From: Yoonia tamlensis
GTDB lineage: Bacteria; Pseudomonadota; Alphaproteobacteria; Rhodobacterales; Rhodobacteraceae
Length of the DNA: 64,000 bases
Reading direction: 5' to 3'
Assembly (NCBI RefSeq): GCF_900115105.1
Contig: NZ_FOYP01000002.1
Span: forward strand, 186,001 to 250,000
Below the pieces are notes generated by a model. It worked only from the letters and a program-made list of their open reading frames with translations, was not told the origin of the DNA and made no database searches. Positions 9,021 through 17,385 of the stretch are shown here, piece by piece. Numbering within the stretch: the stretch's first letter is position 1; each line of letters starts with the position of its first letter. The position numbers were made by a program, and so were the translations under genes.

Positions 9021-9392
9021 TTAACTGTCCGGCTTCTTGTCACAGCAGCAACCCTGCGCAGGCATACACGCACCCGCTGCTGGCATACACGCACCCGCGG
9101 CGGGCATACATGCACCTGCGGCTGGCATACATGCCCCCATACAGGCGCCGGCCGCTGGCATGCACGCACCCATACAAGCACCTGCGCTATGCATGCACGC
9201 ACCCATGCAAGCACCCGCAGCAGTCATGCATGCACCCATGCACGCACCTGCAGCGGGCATGCATGCACCGATGGCGGCTGCGACTTTATGATAGGCGGCC
9301 AGCTCTGCTGCGCTAAAATATCCTTGGCCCAGCTTGTCTTCCAATTCAGAGACGCGCATCTCAAGGCTTTTTGTTTCGCTATTATCTGTCAT
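9021..9392 (-). CDS. Cys-rich repeat RiPP precursor peptide (putative thiazole peptide)
   Basis: This is a 123-residue peptide. Residues 1-41 form a charged, helical leader (SLEMRVSELEDKLGQGYF then SAAELAAYHKVAAA). Residues 42-113 hold 12 copies of Gly-Ala-Cys-Met, mostly joined by Pro-Ala-Ala. The end is GCCC then DKKPDS. The 15 cysteines are at 44, 51, 55, 62, 66, 73, 77, 84, 88, 95, 102, 109 and 115-117, with spacings alternating 7 and 4, then settling at 7. Ser/Thr are almost absent from the core, so Cys is the likely heterocyclised residue. The ATG at 9392 has AGGGA six bases upstream; a longer ORF from 9560 lacks support. It heads an operon with the ThiF-like, YcaO and SagB genes. I do not recognise a characterised homologue. 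A soft-metal-binding role is an alternative reading of the CM repeats. Confidence 0.85.
   Translation of the reverse strand: MTDNSETKSLEMRVSELEDKLGQGYFSAAELAAYHKVAAAIGACMPAAGACMGACMTAAGACMGACMHSAGACMGACMPAAGACMGACMPAAGACMPAAGACMPAAGACMPAQGCCCDKKPDS
9054..9269 (-). repeat. In-frame tandem repeats encoding GACM units
   Basis: Imperfect tandem repeats of 21 bp (7 codons) and 33 bp (11 codons) lie within the precursor gene. The codons vary at third positions and at the residue after Met (Pro, Thr, His or Gly) while Gly-Ala-Cys-Met is kept in all 12 copies, which implies selection on the peptide. Slippage at such repeats could change unit number between strains. Confidence 0.9.
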
Positions 9393-9654
9393 GGTAATCC
9401 CTGAAAAAACAATATTGACCAGAGCGTTGCACAATTTGGATTCTTGGTCAAATATCAAGGTTAACCGGGCCGCAGACAATGCGCAGGCATCGTTCACACA
9501 ATGGCGATAGTCGCATTTGCTTTTGTCGCGCTCTGCAAGAAACCTAGTTTGCGGTGCCACCCTATGCTAGGAATTAAGGAACACTTTGGTTACGGCCGGC
9601 GCACCCGAAGCCAGATAAGGGACTGCGCCAACCACGTTTCGGGGATTGATTGCG
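9393..9654. promoter_or_regulatory. Divergent promoter region, RiPP precursor / cyclase-ATPase
   Basis: This 262-bp gap separates two divergent genes. On the precursor side an inverted repeat TTGACCA (9415-9421)/TGGTCAA (9445-9451), with half-sites 30 bp apart, lies 23-59 bp before the start codon and could be an operator. AGGGA precedes the precursor ATG. On the other side GGGGA lies nine bases before the ATG at 9655. No convincing -10 was assigned. Confidence 0.4.
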
Positions 9655-12600
9655 ATGCCTAACATTGAAGGCTGGTTGGCTGAAATCGGCCTTCAGAAAT
9701 ACGCGCAGGTCTTTGCCGAGGCCGAAATCGATGTCGAAACACTGCCCGAATTGCACGAGGAAGACCTGAAAGAACTAGGGTTGCCATTGGGGCCGCGCCG
9801 CAAAATCTGGGGCGCAATTGCGCGTATGCGCGCCGGCGCGACGGGCCGGCATGCGCATGTTTTTCCTGATCCCGCAAATCTGCCAGACGATGCCCATGCA
9901 GAACGGCGCCACCTGACGGTGATGTTTGTTGATCTTGTCGGATCGACCGAAATGGTCATGCGCATGGATGCCGAAGACATGCGCGGCGTTATTTCCAAAT
10001 ACCAGCATGCTGTCGCCGCGGTAGTAGACGAATACAAAGGTTTTGTGGCCACGCTTTTGGGGGATGGCATGCTGTGCTATTTCGGCTGGCCGCATGCCAA
10101 TGAAGACGACACAGACCGTGCGCTGCGAGCAGGCCTTGCCATCATCGAGGCTACAAAAAAGATCGCAACGCCTGATGGGACGGCGCTTGCGTCGCGGGTT
10201 GGCATTGCTGCGGGGGTTGTGGTTGTTGGCGATCTGATCGGCGGCGGCGCACGTCAAGAAGCCGCAGTCGTCGGTGAAACCCCGAATTTGGCGGCCAGAT
10301 TGCAAGCAGTCGCCGAACCCAACCAACTGGTCGTGCCCGGTGAAATGCTGGCGCATCTGGGAAGTACATTTGTGCTTGTTCCCTTGGGCGCACACAATCT
10401 TAAGGGGATCGGCCGCCCGATCGAGGCTTTTGTCGTGCAAGGTGAAACCACGGTAAAAAGCCGGTTCGAGGCGCGCAGAGCCGGAACGCTTATCCCGATT
10501 GTCGGCCGTGATGCCGAAATCCGCAGGGTCTTGCAGCGTTGGGGAAATGCGCAGGCCGGTGACGGGCAAATGATTTTGCTAAGCGGTGAAGCCGGAATTG
10601 GCAAATCACGGACCGTTCAGGCGGTCGTGGATTCAATAGCGCCCGATAGCCATATCCGGCTGACCTATCAATGTTCGCCCTACCACACCGAAAGCGCATT
10701 CTATCCTTTTGCCCAACACCTGAGCTACTCGGCGCAATTTTCCGCGCAGGACACGGTCGATGAACGCCTTGATAAAGTGGAATCGCTGTTTCAAGGGACC
10801 CCGTTAACCCATGCGGTGCTTGCGCATTTGTTGGGGATTGACGGCTCTGCGCGCTATGGCGAAATCGACGAAACACCCACCCAGCAGCGCGCGCAGATGA
10901 TGCAGGCGCTGGTCGAAATCCTGTTGCGCATGGCGCGCGATAAACCCGTGTTCATGGTTTTTGAGGACCTGCACTGGATTGACCCGACTTCGCTCGAACT
11001 GCTTGATTTCATTCTTGCTGCATTGCCCGGGCAGAATATCATGATCCTCGCCACAACACGGCCGCCTTTTGATCATGCATTTGGATCGGCCCGCTGTGTG
11101 ACCCATATTCCACTTGGCCGGCTTGATGAGGCCAAGACGCGCGCCATTGTTGCAAAGCTTACCCAAGGCAAATCCCTGCCAGAGGATATTTTGCAAATCA
11201 TCGCGCGGCGCACTGACGGGGTGCCATTATTTATCGAAGAACTTACCAAGACCATTCTTGAATCTGGCGCCCTGATCGAAGGCGCAGGGAGTTACACGGT
11301 GAACGGGTCGATCCGCGATTTTGCGATTCCCGCAACCTTGCAAGACAGTTTGATGGCCCGGCTTGACCGGCTGGCGCCAATCAAGGAAATCGCCCAGATT
11401 GCCGCCTGTGTCGGGCGCGAATTCGACCATCAGCTGATGGCTGAAATCTGCGACATCCCCGAAGCCGCACTGGACGATGCGCTTGCACGGCTTATCTCCG
11501 CAGAGCTGATCTACAAGCGCGGAATCGCACCCAAAATCCAATATGTGTTCAAACACGCGCTTGTGCGCGATGCCGCATATGAAAGTCTTCTCAAGAAACG
11601 GCGCACGGTTTTTCACAGACGCATTCTTGCCGTGCTCGAGGCCCGACCGGATTCGGCGCCCGAACTTTTGGCGACTCACGCAGAAGCTGCACAGCTTACC
11701 GACCGCGCGATTGTACTTTGGGAAGCGGCAGCCAAAGCGGCGATGGCGCGCCCCGCCTATAAAGAAGGCGAAACCCATTTGCGCCGCGCGATTGCCCTGA
11801 ACGCCCCGACAGCCGCGACCGGTGACAAAGCGGCGCTTGGCATTGCTATTGCGCTCAAGGTCCAGTTGTTCGTCGCGCTTTCGCAGGGCAAGGGGCTTTG
11901 GTCTGACGAAGCGATCGGGACGCTCGAGGATGCACTGGCGCAAGCAGACAAGCATGGCGATACGCCGTTGCGCGGGGATATCATCTATGGGCTGTTGATG
12001 AGCAGCTATTTCCGCGGACGGCTTGAACGCAGCGTCGCACGCGCCGACGAACTAAAGGGGTTGGCCGAAGCATCCGGCGATATCGCGCAGCTATTGGTCG
12101 CAAAACGGCTGGCCGCGATCGGGCGGCTAAAGATGGGCCGCTTTACCGAAGCACAGCCCTATCTTGATGAGGCCGAAGCCCTGAGCGAAAAAGTTGCAAG
12201 CCAGAACCTTGCCGCACGCTTTGGGCATGATCCGATTGTGGGGCTGCAAACTTACCAGTCTTTAGGGGCAACATTTAGTGGCAAGACAGCCCGCGCGAAA
12301 TCCTATCAGCGCAGGGCCGAAAACCGCGCGCGCATTATCGGCCATACCAATACGACCTGCGCGATGCTGGGGCTTTTTGTTATTTGCGCCCACGTTGCAA
12401 ATGATGTTGCCGCGGAAAAGCAGCAGCTGCGCATCCTGCGCCCGATGATCATCGAACACAAAGTCGAATCCTCTCATCTTTGGGCCGAAGCGACCTATGC
12501 TTTGCTACAAATGGCCGAAGGAGATGCCACAGCGCTGGCGACCTATCGCAAGGCCGAAGAGGCGATGCTGGATGCCGGCATTCGCCTGCTTGTTCCTGGC

Positions 12601-13002
12601 AATCGTGTGGTTGCGGCGCGCCGCGCACTGGCGCTGGGTCTGACTGATGACGCCAAAGAACTTGTCGATGCGGCCGAGGCATTGATGAATGACACCGGCG
12701 AAAACAGCTGGAGGCCCGATATCCACCGGCTGCGCGCGGCATTTGCAATTGCCGAAAACGACAGGCCACGCGCGCAAAAACATCTGCTTGAGGCAATTTC
12801 CATCGCGCGGGAGGGTGGCGGTACGCTTTGGCAAATACGAGCAACGATTGATCTGGCACAGCTTTACCAAAGCACGGGGCGCATCAAAGATGCCTTGTGT
12901 CAGATTGAACCCGTTTTCACCATGGTCGCGCCTGGAAACTGCCCGCAAGAACTGGAGGCTGCAAAAGCGCTTAAACAGGCGCTTAGCGCTGCGGTCGCCT
13001 AG
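9655..13002 (+). CDS. SAM domain / class III nucleotide cyclase / AAA ATPase / TPR-like protein
   Basis: This is a 1115-residue multidomain signalling protein. Residues 1-60 are a SAM domain (WLAEIGLQKYAQVFAE, DLKELGLPLGPRRKI). Residues about 85-265 are a class III cyclase domain with metal-site Asp in VMFVDLVGST and in LLGDGMLCYFG and the Asn/Arg of GETPNLAARLQ. An ATPase domain follows with Walker A GEAGIGKS near residue 312 and a Walker B region VFMVFEDLHWID. The last 400 residues look like helical TPR repeats. In related proteins a Lys three residues before the GDG is expected (AKYLGDG); here it is Thr (ATLLGDG), so purine specificity or activity may differ. The ATG at 9655 has GGGGA nine bases upstream; a TTG at 9646 is less likely. 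It is divergent from the RiPP precursor gene, but no functional link is shown. Confidence 0.88.
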   Translation: MPNIEGWLAEIGLQKYAQVFAEAEIDVETLPELHEEDLKELGLPLGPRRKIWGAIARMRAGATGRHAHVFPDPANLPDDAHAERRHLTVMFVDLVGSTEMVMRMDAEDMRGVISKYQHAVAAVVDEYKGFVATLLGDGMLCYFGWPHANEDDTDRALRAGLAIIEATKKIATPDGTALASRVGIAAGVVVVGDLIGGGARQEAAVVGETPNLAARLQAVAEPNQLVVPGEMLAHLGSTFVLVPLGAHNLKGIGRPIEAFVVQGETTVKSRFEARRAGTLIPIVGRDAEIRRVLQRWGNAQAGDGQMILLSGEAGIGKSRTVQAVVDSIAPDSHIRLTYQCSPYHTESAFYPFAQHLSYSAQFSAQDTVDERLDKVESLFQGTPLTHAVLAHLLGIDGSARYGEIDETPTQQRAQMMQALVEILLRMARDKPVFMVFEDLHWIDPTSLELLDFILAALPGQNIMILATTRPPFDHAFGSARCVTHIPLGRLDEAKTRAIVAKLTQGKSLPEDILQIIARRTDGVPLFIEELTKTILESGALIEGAGSYTVNGSIRDFAIPATLQDSLMARLDRLAPIKEIAQIAACVGREFDHQLMAEICDIPEAALDDALARLISAELIYKRGIAPKIQYVFKHALVRDAAYESLLKKRRTVFHRRILAVLEARPDSAPELLATHAEAAQLTDRAIVLWEAAAKAAMARPAYKEGETHLRRAIALNAPTAATGDKAALGIAIALKVQLFVALSQGKGLWSDEAIGTLEDALAQADKHGDTPLRGDIIYGLLMSSYFRGRLERSVARADELKGLAEASGDIAQLLVAKRLAAIGRLKMGRFTEAQPYLDEAEALSEKVASQNLAARFGHDPIVGLQTYQSLGATFSGKTARAKSYQRRAENRARIIGHTNTTCAMLGLFVICAHVANDVAAEKQQLRILRPMIIEHKVESSHLWAEATYALLQMAEGDATALATYRKAEEAMLDAGIRLLVPGNRVVAARRALALGLTDDAKELVDAAEALMNDTGENSWRPDIHRLRAAFAIAENDRPRAQKHLLEAISIAREGGGTLWQIRATIDLAQLYQSTGRIKDALCQIEPVFTMVAPGNCPQELEAAKALKQALSAAVA

Positions 13003-13022
13003 ACGTATGCAGCAAGCTGCGG

Positions 13023-13997
13023 CTAATCGAAAAACGGCGCGACTGTCTTGCGGTTGCCCAACATAAATGCGTCGGCGACATGCAGCATCGGGCTGACATC
13101 GACGTCCGACTTGCCGGTTTCGATCAACTCTGCAAACCGATGGTAAAGCCCGGGGTATTCACCAAGATCGGGCAGGGGCTGATCAACGCCATTAACCGCA
13201 AGCTTCGCGCCGCCATCGGTCAATTGCAGCAGACCTTCGGTGGTTTCAACCGTGATATTCCACGATTGCGGGCCGGTTTGACGCCAGTCAAAATCGGCCT
13301 TCACGATCATCCCAGCGGGGCCTGTGAATGTCAGATCGGCGGCAATCGGGGTGCTGCGGTTTTCGGGGAATAACAGGTCAGCCGCTGTCAGGTGCACAGG
13401 GTTGGGCAGGATTTCGGTCATAATCGACAGCGCATTAATCCCTGGATCAAATACGCCCAAACCGCCCGGCTGCCAGATCCATTCCTGACCGGGATGCCAG
13501 CGGCGCACGTCTTCTTTCCAGTCAATCTGAACCGAAGTAATCTTGCGGTCAGACAACCACGCCCGCGCAGCGGCAACCCCGTCCGCATAGCGTGAATGCC
13601 ATGTCGCAAACAGCGTGACGCCCTTGGCCCGTGCAAGTTTTTCAAGCTTGAGAACTTCGCTTACGGTGGCGCCCGGGGGTTTTTCCAGCATTGTGTGCTT
13701 GCCCGCCATCAGCGATTTCACCGCGATGTCATAGCGCGGCACAGGCGGGATACACAGTGAGATGGCCGGAATCTCCGGATGGGCGGCCAAGAGATCCACA
13801 ATATCAGTGTAGCTTGCTACACCATCAACGCTGCCCGCGCGGCTTGCGGTTGCAGCCAGATCAAACGCCTCAAGCCCCGCAATGGCGGGGATATGCTGAT
13901 CGCGGGCAATCTTGCCCACGCCCACAATGGCAATTTTTGCGCCGCGCAATTCTGCGCCGGATGAACTGGTTGCTGTCACGTCGGACCTCATTCGCAT
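13023..13997 (-). CDS. Gfo/Idh/MocA oxidoreductase, D-galactose/L-arabinose 1-dehydrogenase type
   Basis: This is a 324-residue NAD(P)-dependent oxidoreductase. The Rossmann motif IAIVGVGKIARDQHIPAI, then GKHTMLEKPPGAT and the stretch WKEDVRRWHPGQEWIWQPGG, closely recall Pseudomonas galactose 1-dehydrogenase (Gal). The likely reaction is oxidation of an aldose to its lactone. It is the last gene of the hexuronate operon, 55 bp after uxuA, so an aldose or uronate substrate released with plant or algal glycans is plausible. The start is uncertain: ATG at 13997 lacks an RBS, while GTG at 13979 has GAGG six bases upstream and would remove six residues. Confidence 0.8.
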   Translation of the reverse strand: MRMRSDVTATSSSGAELRGAKIAIVGVGKIARDQHIPAIAGLEAFDLAATASRAGSVDGVASYTDIVDLLAAHPEIPAISLCIPPVPRYDIAVKSLMAGKHTMLEKPPGATVSEVLKLEKLARAKGVTLFATWHSRYADGVAAARAWLSDRKITSVQIDWKEDVRRWHPGQEWIWQPGGLGVFDPGINALSIMTEILPNPVHLTAADLLFPENRSTPIAADLTFTGPAGMIVKADFDWRQTGPQSWNITVETTEGLLQLTDGGAKLAVNGVDQPLPDLGEYPGLYHRFAELIETGKSDVDVSPMLHVADAFMLGNRKTVAPFFD

Positions 13998-14052
13998 CGT
14001 GTTGGCACGGGCATTGCGCCCGCGTTTGCGGCCCTTTTAATCGGCCCAGTGC

Positions 14053-15228
14053 CTAAACACCATGCGTCAGTGCGGCAATCACCCCGCGCAGTTCTGCCAA
14101 CCCGCGCAACCGCCCAACCATCGGATAACCCGGAAACGTGCCTTGGCCGATATCTGTCAGCAGTTCATGGCCATGATCAGGGCGAAACGGAATGCTGTGA
14201 TCGGCGCGGCCAGTGTCGCGGCGGCGTTTTTCTTCGGCCAAAAGCACCTTGATCAGCGCGACCATATCGGTGTCGCCTTCCAGATGCGCGGCTTCCTCGA
14301 ATGCGCCATCAGAGTCTTTGCGCACGTTGCGCAGATGCGCAAAATGGATGCGGTCCGCGTGCTTTGCAGCGATTTCAGGTACGTCATTGGCGGGGTTTGC
14401 CCCCAAAGAGCCAGAACAAAGCGTCAGGCCGTTGGCCTTGCTGTCCACAGCCCCCATGATCCAATCAATATCGTCAGCGCCTGACACAATGCGCGCAAGC
14501 CCCAAAATGTCGCGCGGCGGATCATCGGGATGCACGCAAAAACGCATGCCCAGATCGTCGGCGGCCGGAATGATTTCATCCAAGAACCGTTTGTAATTTG
14601 CGCGCAATGCCGTGCGGTCCAGCCCGTCATAAAGCGTCAGTGCGTGTTTCAACCCGTCAACGTCATAGCGGTCATAGGCGCCGGGCAGCCCTGACATGAT
14701 CGCGTGCAGCAATGCATCGCGGTCAGCTTGCGTTGACTGCTGGAACCAAATCGCAGCGCGTTGGCGCACATCCTCGGGATAGTCATCTTCGGCAGCGGCA
14801 CGGCCCAGCATATGAATTTCAAAGGCCGCCATACGGTAGGCTTCGAACCGCAGACAGGTGCCGCCACGTGCAACGGGTGCGGCCAGATCGGTACGGGTCC
14901 AGTCCAGAAGCGGCATGAAATTATAGCAAATCACCTGCACACCCGCGTCCGCCAGATTGGCCATGGATTGGCGGTAGTTCGCAAAAAGCTGCGTCAAATC
15001 ACCTTCGCCGCGTTTGATCCGTTCATGGATTGGCAAGCTTTCGACCACGGCCCAGTCAAACCCTGCGGCGCGGATTTGATCGGCGCGCGCGTTGATCCGT
15101 TCGGGTTGCCAGACCTCGCCATAGGGGATTTCGTGCAGGGCATTCACAATGCCGCTTGCGCCTGTTTGGGCCACATCGGGCAGAGTGATTTTGTCCAACC
15201 CGCCGTACCAACGCCATGTTTCTTGCAT
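14053..15228 (-). CDS. uxuA: Mannonate dehydratase UxuA
   Basis: This 391-residue protein is a TIM-barrel mannonate dehydratase that converts D-mannonate to 2-keto-3-deoxygluconate (KDG). It starts METRWYGG-like (QETWRWYGGLDKITLPD). It carries CYNFMPLLDWTRTDL, the metal-site stretch FCVHPDDPPRDILGLARI and the His-containing HFAHLRNVRKD, all standard for UxuA. Its start overlaps the uxuB stop as TGATG, so it follows uxuB in the same transcript and uses the uxuB product. Confidence 0.95.
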   Translation of the reverse strand: MQETWRWYGGLDKITLPDVAQTGASGIVNALHEIPYGEVWQPERINARADQIRAAGFDWAVVESLPIHERIKRGEGDLTQLFANYRQSMANLADAGVQVICYNFMPLLDWTRTDLAAPVARGGTCLRFEAYRMAAFEIHMLGRAAAEDDYPEDVRQRAAIWFQQSTQADRDALLHAIMSGLPGAYDRYDVDGLKHALTLYDGLDRTALRANYKRFLDEIIPAADDLGMRFCVHPDDPPRDILGLARIVSGADDIDWIMGAVDSKANGLTLCSGSLGANPANDVPEIAAKHADRIHFAHLRNVRKDSDGAFEEAAHLEGDTDMVALIKVLLAEEKRRRDTGRADHSIPFRPDHGHELLTDIGQGTFPGYPMVGRLRGLAELRGVIAALTHGV

Positions 15229-16679
15229 CAGATCATTCCTGTCACAGCGGCGCGCGCGCCCGTTGTGCTAATTTGTGTAAACGCAACCGTTACCGCCGCG
15301 CGAAAAATCGGGTTTTCGGCAAGGTCAGCGGTAAAAACATCGCGCATCGCCAGCAATGCCGCGACCTTACCATCTGGTTTTTCCGCGCTGTCATAAGCGG
15401 CACGCAATTGCGCGGCCAGCGGGTCTTTGACATCAATCGGAGCGCCATTTTCATCAACACCACCGACATAGCGCATCCAGCCCGCAACCGCCAAAGCAAG
15501 CCCCGCGATATCACGGCCCGCTGTCAGATTATCGGCCACTGTCCCCAACAAACGCTGCGGCAGCTTTTGTGATCCGTCCATCGCGATCTGCCATGTCCGG
15601 TGACGGATGGCGGGGTTTTGATAGCGGGTTAGCAGGTTTGCGGCATAGCGAGGCAGGTCTTCGCCTTCGGGTTGGGGCAGGGTCGGGATGATCTCATTCG
15701 CCCACAAACCGTTGATAAACTGCGCAAACGCCGTGTCCGCAACGGTTTCGGAAATCGTTTCATAACCTGCAAGATAGCCCAGATACGCCAGCGTCGAATG
15801 TGTGCCGTTCAAACAGCGCAGCTTCATCAATTCAAACGGTTCAACATCGCTGACCAGCTGCGCGCCAACAGCCCCCCAATCGGGGCGGTCGCCATTGACA
15901 AAATCATCCGCGATCACCCATTGGCGAAATGGTTCATGCATCACGCATGCGTTGTCCACGTAACCTTGGGCAGCGGCCAATGCGTCAATATCGGCTTGGG
16001 TCGTTGCGGGGGTAATCCGGTCAACCATCGTCGCGGGAAAGCGGCAGTGCATGGCGATCCAATCGGCAAGATCCGGATCAAACGCATGCGCAAAATCAAG
16101 CACAACAGCACGGGTCAACGGGCCGTTATTTGGCAGGTTATCGCAGGGCATCACGGTAAACGGCGCAGTGCCCGCCAAACGGCGCAGGTTCAGCGCCTGC
16201 ACGATATAGCCAATCGCGGATTTCGGGGCATCGGGATGCGCCAGATCATGCGCGATATCGGGGTGATCCAGCAGCAGACCGCCTGTTGCAGGATTATAGC
16301 AATAGCCCTTTTCGGTAACCGTCAGTGATACGATTTTGACCGCAGGATCGGACATCCTATCCAACACCGCGCGCGGGTTCTCTGGCGCGACCAAAATATC
16401 GTCGATCACTTCGACGACTGCGTATTTCGCCCCATCCGGCGCAAGCGTCACAGACGTATAGGCGCAGCCCTGCGGTTTGAGCTTATCGCGGATATCGGGG
16501 CTGCGCAGGCTGACCGTCAGTATACCCCAATCGCCGCCCGATTGCGCCATGGCTTCGGCTGTGAACGGCGCGTTGAAGGCGCGGAAAAACGCGCCCGGCC
16601 CAAGGTGGACAATACCAACCTTGGGGCGCGGGGCGTTTGATCGGGTCAGGGTCGGATTAGCGGGCAAGCCAGCCTCCAT
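15228..16679 (-). CDS. uxuB: Fructuronate reductase UxuB (mannitol dehydrogenase family)
   Basis: This is a 483-residue polyol-specific long-chain dehydrogenase. The nucleotide-binding start is VGIVHLGPGAFFRAFNA. The catalytic region MKLRCLNGTHSTLAYLG holds the family K-x5-N-x2-H. It reduces D-fructuronate (tagaturonate in paralogues) to D-mannonate. Position between kduD and uxuA supports the fructuronate assignment. The first ATG (16679) overlaps the kduD end by 23 bp and has no RBS; a TTG at 16667 sits five bases after GGAGG and may be the true start. Confidence 0.9.
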   Translation of the reverse strand: MEAGLPANPTLTRSNAPRPKVGIVHLGPGAFFRAFNAPFTAEAMAQSGGDWGILTVSLRSPDIRDKLKPQGCAYTSVTLAPDGAKYAVVEVIDDILVAPENPRAVLDRMSDPAVKIVSLTVTEKGYCYNPATGGLLLDHPDIAHDLAHPDAPKSAIGYIVQALNLRRLAGTAPFTVMPCDNLPNNGPLTRAVVLDFAHAFDPDLADWIAMHCRFPATMVDRITPATTQADIDALAAAQGYVDNACVMHEPFRQWVIADDFVNGDRPDWGAVGAQLVSDVEPFELMKLRCLNGTHSTLAYLGYLAGYETISETVADTAFAQFINGLWANEIIPTLPQPEGEDLPRYAANLLTRYQNPAIRHRTWQIAMDGSQKLPQRLLGTVADNLTAGRDIAGLALAVAGWMRYVGGVDENGAPIDVKDPLAAQLRAAYDSAEKPDGKVAALLAMRDVFTADLAENPIFRAAVTVAFTQISTTGARAAVTGMI

Positions 16680-17385
16680 CGACGTTCAGCACCGCGCCAT
16701 GCACATAATTCGCAGCAGGCGATGCAAGGAACACAGCCGCGCCGCCCATATCGGATGCATCCCCCCAACGACCCGCTGGAATGCGGTCAAGGATCGCTTT
16801 GTTACGTTCCTCATCCGCGCGTAGGGCCGTGGTGTTGTTGGTTGAAATGTACCCCGGCGCCAGCGCGTTGACGTTAATGCCCTTGGCCGCCCATTCGTTT
16901 GCCATCAGCTTGGTCAGCCCTGCAACGCCGTGTTTGGAGGCGGTATAAGACGGCACGCGAATGCCCCCTTGGAACGACAAAAGCGATGCCACGTTAATGA
17001 TTTTTCCACCAGTGCCACGCGCAAGCGCAGCTTTGGCAAAGGCCTGACAGGTGAAAAACACGGCCTTAAGGTTCACATCCATGACGGCGTCCCAATCGGC
17101 TTCTGAAAAATCAACGCTGTCGTCGCGGCGGATGATTCCTGCGTTGTTCACCAGAATATCGACCTGATGGTCGTTAAAAACATCGCGGGCCGCCATCGGG
17201 TCTGCAAAATCAAGCTGCAGCGCGGTGCCATTTGGCACCAACGCGAGGGTTTCGTCCATGCCAGAGCGCCCAGCGCAGATCACATCCGCGCCGGCATTGC
17301 ACAAAGCAACGGCAATCGCCTGACCTATGCCTGTATTGGCACCGGTCACAAGCGCGCGTTTCCCTGTCAGGTCAAACGGGTTCAC
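16657..17385 (-). CDS. kduD: SDR 2-dehydro-3-deoxy-D-gluconate 5-dehydrogenase KduD
   Basis: This is a 242-residue classical short-chain dehydrogenase. It has TGANTGIG at residues 14-21, NNAGIIRR, and catalytic Tyr/Lys in SYTASKHGVAGLTK. The strongly KduD-like opening is NPFDLTGKRALVTG. It reduces 2,5-diketo-3-deoxygluconate (from KduI) to KDG. The start overlaps the kduI stop (ATGA), which fixes it. Together with KduI and KdgF this is the standard route from unsaturated uronates. Confidence 0.93.
   Translation of the reverse strand: MNPFDLTGKRALVTGANTGIGQAIAVALCNAGADVICAGRSGMDETLALVPNGTALQLDFADPMAARDVFNDHQVDILVNNAGIIRRDDSVDFSEADWDAVMDVNLKAVFFTCQAFAKAALARGTGGKIINVASLLSFQGGIRVPSYTASKHGVAGLTKLMANEWAAKGINVNALAPGYISTNNTTALRADEERNKAILDRIPAGRWGDASDMGGAAVFLASPAANYVHGAVLNVDGGWLAR

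Noticed and set aside
9054-9269. CRISPR-like tandem repeats
   Set aside because: Units are in frame, vary at third codon positions, have no unique spacers and have no cas genes nearby.
9037-9291. Plus-strand 84-codon frame with repeated AGIHAPA units
   Set aside because: It is the antisense shadow of the GACM repeats; it has no RBS, and the minus-strand frame has the leader, RBS and enzyme neighbours.
9775-10569. 264-codon minus-strand open frame inside the cyclase-ATPase gene
   Set aside because: It is a shadow of the plus-strand protein, which has clear SAM and cyclase motifs.
13009-13020. GCAGC-AA-GCTGC as a terminator between the cyclase-ATPase and dehydrogenase genes
   Set aside because: The two-base loop cannot form a stable hairpin and there is no T-run.
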